This document shows, piece by piece, positions 59,206 through 64,000 of a DNA stretch of 64,000 bases (position 1 is the stretch's first letter; every line of letters starts with the position of its first letter). Below the pieces are notes generated by a model. The model was not told where the DNA came from. It searched no databases and worked only from the letters and a program-made list of their open reading frames with translations. The DNA lies in the NCBI GenBank assembly GCA_004123355.1, contig SCHM01000002.1:4623569-4687568 (forward strand), read 5' to 3'. Origin of the DNA: Amphirosellinia nigrospora (taxonomy: Eukaryota > Ascomycota > Sordariomycetes > Xylariales > Xylariaceae). Made by a program: the position numbers and the translations under genes.

Positions 59206-60389
59206 CGTGGCCTGTTTCGCGGCGGGGCAGAGACAGAAGACCACAACATCAGATGACTATCTGAGCTGTTGTGCTCCTCGAAACAGCCAAACATTTAAGG
59301 TTTATTGGCTGGCAGTTGACGACGAAGCCATGGTGCCGATTCCGGCCTTCGAGACGCAGGCAGGCACAAGCTGAGCTGCTGGCGCGCGTGATACACTTTC
59401 GTTAACAAAGAAAATACAACAAAGAGACAGACACTCGAATCGGGCGTCGGCCTCCGATGGCGGGTAGAGCACGATAAATGATAAATGATACACATCGAAT
59501 CAAACTATCAGGGGGAAAGAGTAGGCGCAACGGACGCAGCATAGCCACAACAGCGCACCCTTAATTGATACCTAATAATGCATCTCCTGACTCCCTTGCC
59601 TTAGACGACTCAGCCGGCCACTAGTTACCCGACAGACAACCTTAACAGACGGACGGCCTTTCCTACACAAACGTTGGTTGTATAATTAATTCGTAGGGGG
59701 TTGGTAGAAAAGGCATTTCTTATCAGGTTGGATCTGGACTGTATCTCGTGCGAAAAGCCGATTGGAAGGATATGGGGTCCTCTTGACGGCTTCATCTAAC
59801 CACCTAATTCGCTAGGTAACGCTTTCTGTACTGCGAACCCCCTGTAACACTAGCCCTGCGTTGCTCTACGATTTGTCAATCTAAAAGCGAACGTATCAAA
59901 AGTGTTTATAAATAACTAAAAGCCCTATTGGGCCATATCTCACGACATTCATGTTGTGCGTCATTGCCTGCTTCTTAGCCCAATCATAATGCCATCGCTT
60001 TGAAATCGTAGATTTATATCGAGCACAAGGACTCTGAAATGAAAGTCCTACATACTGGTTCATTGATGGACTTTGCATACAAACTATGATTGATTTTGAA
60101 TAGAGAATGACGTATCCCCTCGCAAGCTTATCCTTGCAGTCCTTGTCAAGGATCCCAAGCCTTACTTAGAACCTTAGGTATCATCTGTTTAGAATGAAGC
60201 CTCGTTTGCAAGGCGAACAGGTAGGCAGTAGTTCCACGATGCTGTTTATGTGTCAATGTCTAAATACTTCGAAGCCTTTTGCAGATTAGTGATAGTATAT
60301 TGATAACTATATGTACGTATGTAGACGAAACAGTAACTAGGCGATAGAGCCGGCAGGCTGATCGACAAGTCCGTCTGTTTACTCACCGC
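59206..60389. other. Intergenic, nothing recognised
   Basis: 1.2 kb with short chance frames only. No repeat or RNA gene seen. Confidence 0.5.
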
Positions 60390-61198
60390 CTACGCCACCC
60401 GTGGGACCTCCTGAGCCAATGGTTCTTTGCCTGGGCCGAAAATTTCAAGAATTGTCCGAATTGCATCCGAGATATTATCACATACCTCACAAAAGTTAAG
60501 TTTCTCGTTTCAGGTGTGTGGAACTAATCATCATTGGTCTTACCTGTGCGTAAATGCCTCTTGGGTAAGGCATTTGCCGAAACTGTTCTACAAATGTCGC
60601 AATATTGTCCTCTACTGAGCTGTGGAACGGTGCACCCGTTATAAGAGAATCAAACCTTCTTACATAAAATGTAGACCATTTATAGCGCACTAAACATGTA
60701 AAATGAATGCGACAAGTGGACGAACTCGGTTATTCTTTTTCATGGTCCCGAGATAGATGCAGTCATAAAGTAGCACACCAGCTTTGGGCGGTCGGATAAG
60801 ATGGAGAATCGATTTAATTGTAACCATTAGAAGGCTAGGGGTTTCCAAGCATATATCGAGCCTGACATCCAAAGAGTGTTTAGCACCCACCGATTCACTG
60901 GGGGCTTCTAGACACCATGAGCTCGAGACATAGGCAAATCCAACGAGAATACGGGCCATAATATCCACGGTAATTGATAAAGCAACAGGGCCACTGAGCT
61001 GTGCTCTCAAATTATGTTCAAACTCTTCAAGCCGTGAGCTTCTAAGAAGGTTTGATAGGCGATAACACTTATCAAGACGCTGGCGCAGGACGAATTTTTA
61101 GCCTCTCTCTTCCATTCCCCATAAAAGCCGTTCTCGTAAAAGGTAGCGTATCTTCGCTTATTCTTAAGCCTTTGTAACATTTGTCGCTGATAAGGCAT
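60390..61198 (-). CDS. Unidentified gene, frames disturbed
   Basis: From ATG at 61198 (MPYQRQMLQRLKNKRRYATF, YENGFYGEWKREAK) the reading passes, with single-base frame changes near 61045 and 60690, through LRSSRLEEFEHNLRAQLSG, DIMARILVGFAYVSSSW, LLYDCIYLGTMKKNNRVR and RYKWSTFYVRRFDSLITGAP, then FVEQFRQMPYPRGIYAQ. A 58-nt intron (60486-60543) then leads to VCDNISDAIRTILEIFGPGK and a stop at 60390-60392. The directions of the frame changes again fit one missing base each. I do not recognise the family. The gene may begin further upstream: a minus frame at 61830-62069 reads SFSSNAWQFGLYAGSSKFNS and RDCLASLWELVAGIYH. Confidence 0.38.
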
Positions 61199-62149
61199 GG
61201 ATGTCTAGACTAACACGATCGTCAACATCAATTACTACTTTGGCACAATACACAGTATTTGCTACGAATCACGGGAACGGGAAAATGATGCAGACCATCA
61301 CATGGCTTAGGCATAAAGGTAAGCCGGTGTGTACAAATCCAATGGCCGGGGTTATTTGCCCCGACAGTCGGAGAACTTCTTGACCAAACGCAATAGAAAC
61401 CCCCCTCCACTCAACAGTGGACTCAATAGCTGAGGTAAGAGCTAGTTAAAGAGTACAGGTGAGGTAAATAGCCCTCAAAAGCTTATTTGTTCTTTGTAGA
61501 TATGAACTTTCTCTCTGATTAGCTAGTAGACTTGAAATTCAACTGCACTACTTCAGCACGAATGAGACGCTAGAGTGTGGATAAATCATAGTTCTGGAAT
61601 ATCTATATGCTGTGATAAAATGGTAGTAGGGGATAGTTAATACTAACCAAGTCGTGTGCTTACCCCTATCACGAGTGCTCCAACAGAGCGGAGCAATCGA
61701 CTTTTCAATATAGATCTCGCACCCATTTCGCTATGATACAATTTAATTCATTGCATAGAACTACCTAAGCTTAGCTACCCTCACAATTTAAGAGTAGATG
61801 TTAGAGCACCCAGTGGCATAGCAAGTTTGTTAGGATTGGGGTCTAGAATGGTAGATTCCGGCCACAAGCTCCCATAGAGATGCCAAGCAATCTCGAGAAA
61901 TCGCGGCTAAATCAGGGTTATCACGAACGATACGCTGCAGTGAATTGATACGGACAAAGCCCGCTGTATATCCAAAGCTATTAAACTTACTGGAACCGGC
62001 ATATAGGCCGAATTGCCATGCGTTGGAGGAAAACGAGGGGTCCACATTCTGCCGTTCTTCCCTATACAAGGACTCATGGGTCGCCTCGACGTCTCAAAAC
62101 TTAACATTGCTGTAGAAGACGAGTGCACCAAAACCAACCAATAGTAGAA
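61199..62149. other. Possible 5' part of the unidentified minus gene
   Basis: Contains the protein-like minus frame at 61830-62069 mentioned for the preceding gene and a weaker one at 61228-61410. The right end is the upstream region of the DUF8021 gene. Nothing else seen. Confidence 0.35.
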
Positions 62150-62966
62150 ATGATTTATCCAATCCTGTTGGTGTGCGCCGGACTCGCGTCCCAGGTCTCA
62201 GCAGCATGCAGTCGAACAACACTGCAAGAAGTTGCGGCGCATATGTGGAGGCACAAGCTGGAGGAAAGCCGACACTACTCAGCTTGGCCAGCAACACTAG
62301 TTATGCCGAGAACGATAAACAATTGGACATCACGAAGGGCGTTCTGTCTCAACCTATCACGATCGATTTCAACCGCAGCATCTACGACACGACCCAGTGC
62401 GCGACATTCACAGAGCTGTCAGCCGCGACGTCGGAGCACCCCTATGTCATCGCCACGCGCATGCTACTTACCGAAGACGGCAGCAAGATCACGAAGATCG
62501 AGTCTGTCGTGACCGATAACGGTGACTGGGCGTTCAATGCCACCGGCCACCTATACTGGACCCGACAAGAAAAGTGGGAGACCATCCCGGAGGCCCAACG
62601 TGACACTCGCGCCGCCATCCAGGCTGCCGGAGACGCATATCTCGACCAGTGGGGTAACTCGGCACTGCCCGTTCCGCTGGGACGCCCTGTGCCCGTCTCG
62701 AAGGTGGCGCCTACACCGGGCAGAGCAACCCATCCGCCAACACGTGTAAGATGGGAGCATTCCCACAGCCCCTGAAGGTCGGCCATCGACGATACATAAT
62801 CGATGAAGAGCTTGGTGCGGTGGATATCTTCAATGGGTTCCCGTGGCTTGAGGCTACCAAACCAGACGGCGCGGTGCCAAGTACCAATTTCATTCGCGTC
62901 GAGCGCGGGATGATTCGGTATATCCATGAGATCACTGTGTGTGAAACTCCTCGCTGTGGACGATGA
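62150..62966 (+). CDS. Secreted DUF8021 family protein
   Basis: Signal peptide MIYPILLVCAGLASQVSA, then ACSRTTLQEVAA, AYVEAQAGGKPTLLSLASNT, QLDITKGVLSQPITIDFNRS, DTTQCATFTELSA, HPYVIATRMLL, ESVVTDNGDWAFNA, LYWTRQEKWETIPEAQRDTR, AAGDAYLDQW, GTPCARLEGGAYTGQS and RRYIIDEELGAVDIFNGF. This order is the fungal DUF8021 domain, a secreted family of about 270 aa with unknown function (SnoaL/NTF2-like fold suggested by its pattern). Two frame changes, near 62233 and 62680 (GGG run), each equal one missing base; corrected length is 272 aa. Intronless. Confidence 0.82.
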
Positions 62967-63854
62967 TGGGCTAGGACATGATGTGGTAGCTTTTGTATAA
63001 GTCTGGAGGATCCATAGTTTATAGAACTACTTTGACAATTCCACTACCATCTTCTGCATCCCTCACATTGCTTTGTCATTGATTATTTCTTCATGCAATG
63101 CGTCCTTCTATTCGCATGATAGTAAGTTCCTGATTAAAGTTGTACTTAAATATTTCTGTTAAGTTTCTCTTGCGACTGAAGTAGGGCGAGTGGGATATAT
63201 ATGGGCAAATTAGGCCCAGGGGGCAAGTAATTGGGTAAAATGACTAAGGGGATGGGTCACGTAAAAACACCAAATATCCCTCTGTATTTCACCTTTGTAT
63301 TTAACACAAGCAGCGCAGAGTTTTTAAATTTTTGGGTTTTTATCAATATATTGCGTTCCCTTCGATCAAAGGATTCCCCTTATTTCTACATGACTGAGAC
63401 TCGAATTGGATGAGTAATTCGCAGATTACCTCCTTTCCAGTGGTCCCAGTCACCTTAGGCCAATTCACTAGATACCTACTTAGGTAATCGAACGTTGCTT
63501 GTCACACAGACAAGCCACAAGAGCTTAGCTACAGAGTCACCTAGCTCCCAGCATTATCATGAGCTGAGACATTAGCATGGTGTCAGAATAGCATTGGTTA
63601 GAATATTCCTCGACTCCTCTCGAATAATTATACTTTCGGAGGCCTCCGAGGAGAAAAGGGTTATTAAATGACCTTTTGTGAAACCTACATCCTATCCCTT
63701 CCAATCGATAATATTTACTCTTCCACCTAAGTCCTGCCGACCCCAAACTGCTGCAGCATTGACATAACCGCGACACAATCAAAATATAGAATGTTGTCAA
63801 GTCGGAGACTCGACCATTTGCAGTTACTTATATAAGACACGTACCGCAACAGCC
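62967..63854. other. Intergenic, nothing recognised
   Basis: 0.9 kb, AT-rich in places, with chance frames only. No feature recognised before the gene at the window edge. Confidence 0.5.
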
Positions 63855-64000
63855 ATGGAACCTCACGTTACAGCACACCAACTACCGGAGAAGCGGCCCA
63901 ACAAGGAGGAATTCTGGAATGTTCCCTATTAAAGTTGCCGGTTGAGCTAATTCTTCAAATACGGCCACATCTGACGCCTATAGACCTTGCTCTCTTCTAC
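63855..64000 (+). CDS. Start of an F-box protein gene (partial)
   Basis: At the window edge a frame open from 63923 to 64000 reads SLLKLPVELILQIRPHLTP then IDLALFY, which fits the beginning of an F-box (LP-x-E-L-x(3)-I-x(2)-L-x(2)-D-L), the Skp1-binding module of SCF ubiquitin ligases. This frame has no ATG of its own; ATG at 63855 (MEPHVTAHQLPEKRPNKEEF) is in another frame, so one missing base or an intron is needed. The rest lies outside the window. Confidence 0.4.

Overview
The window comes from a filamentous ascomycete (Pezizomycotina), most likely a Sordariomycete. Small GT-AG introns (about 50-160 nt) with CTAAC/CTGAC-like branch sites interrupt many genes. The HacA homologue matches Sordariomycete Hac1 over its ends, its bZIP and its 20-nt Ire1 intron. 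The first 7.8 kb is an almost G/C-free block typical of repeat-induced point mutation (RIP). This is nuclear DNA with no bacterial-type operons.

Layout. 1-7.8 kb: RIP heterochromatin with one spared hairpin-rich island, ending in a short tandem repeat whose copies are less mutated towards the genes. 8.3-10 kb: a gene relic and an allergen-like stress protein. 11.7-18.8 kb: an oxidosqualene-cyclase-type triterpene synthase, a bZIP regulator and a cytochrome P450, followed at 20.8 kb by an intact beta-trefoil/cysteine-phosphatase fusion; this is the best candidate for an undescribed system, a small triterpenoid locus beside heterochromatin. 23-34 kb is core genome: an ESCRT-III subunit, the UPR regulator hacA, a DUF726 membrane hydrolase, and an intron-bearing tRNA-Thr(CGU). 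36-42 kb: AA9 LPMO, FMN 2-hydroxy-acid oxidase, MFS transporter. 44.9-52 kb: a Zn2Cys6 regulator divergent from a drug-efflux-type MFS across a perfect CCG/CGG palindrome, then a sugar transporter. 52.4-64 kb: a membrane-attached SUKH protein, a paraoxonase-like protein, small secreted or Cys-rich proteins, a secreted DUF8021 protein, and the start of an F-box gene at the edge.

A window-wide pattern governs how the genes should be read. At least eleven otherwise convincing genes switch reading frame at one to five places. Nearly all switches correspond to one missing base, often in a run of G or C. Restoring those single bases makes the CDS length divisible by three in each case I counted (cyclase, hacA, DUF726, AA9, FMN oxidase, both MFS, SUKH, paraoxonase, DUF8021). 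Because core genes are hit like accessory ones, uncorrected sequencing or assembly deletions are the simplest explanation; true decay is not excluded. Coordinates below span the whole gene including the breaks.
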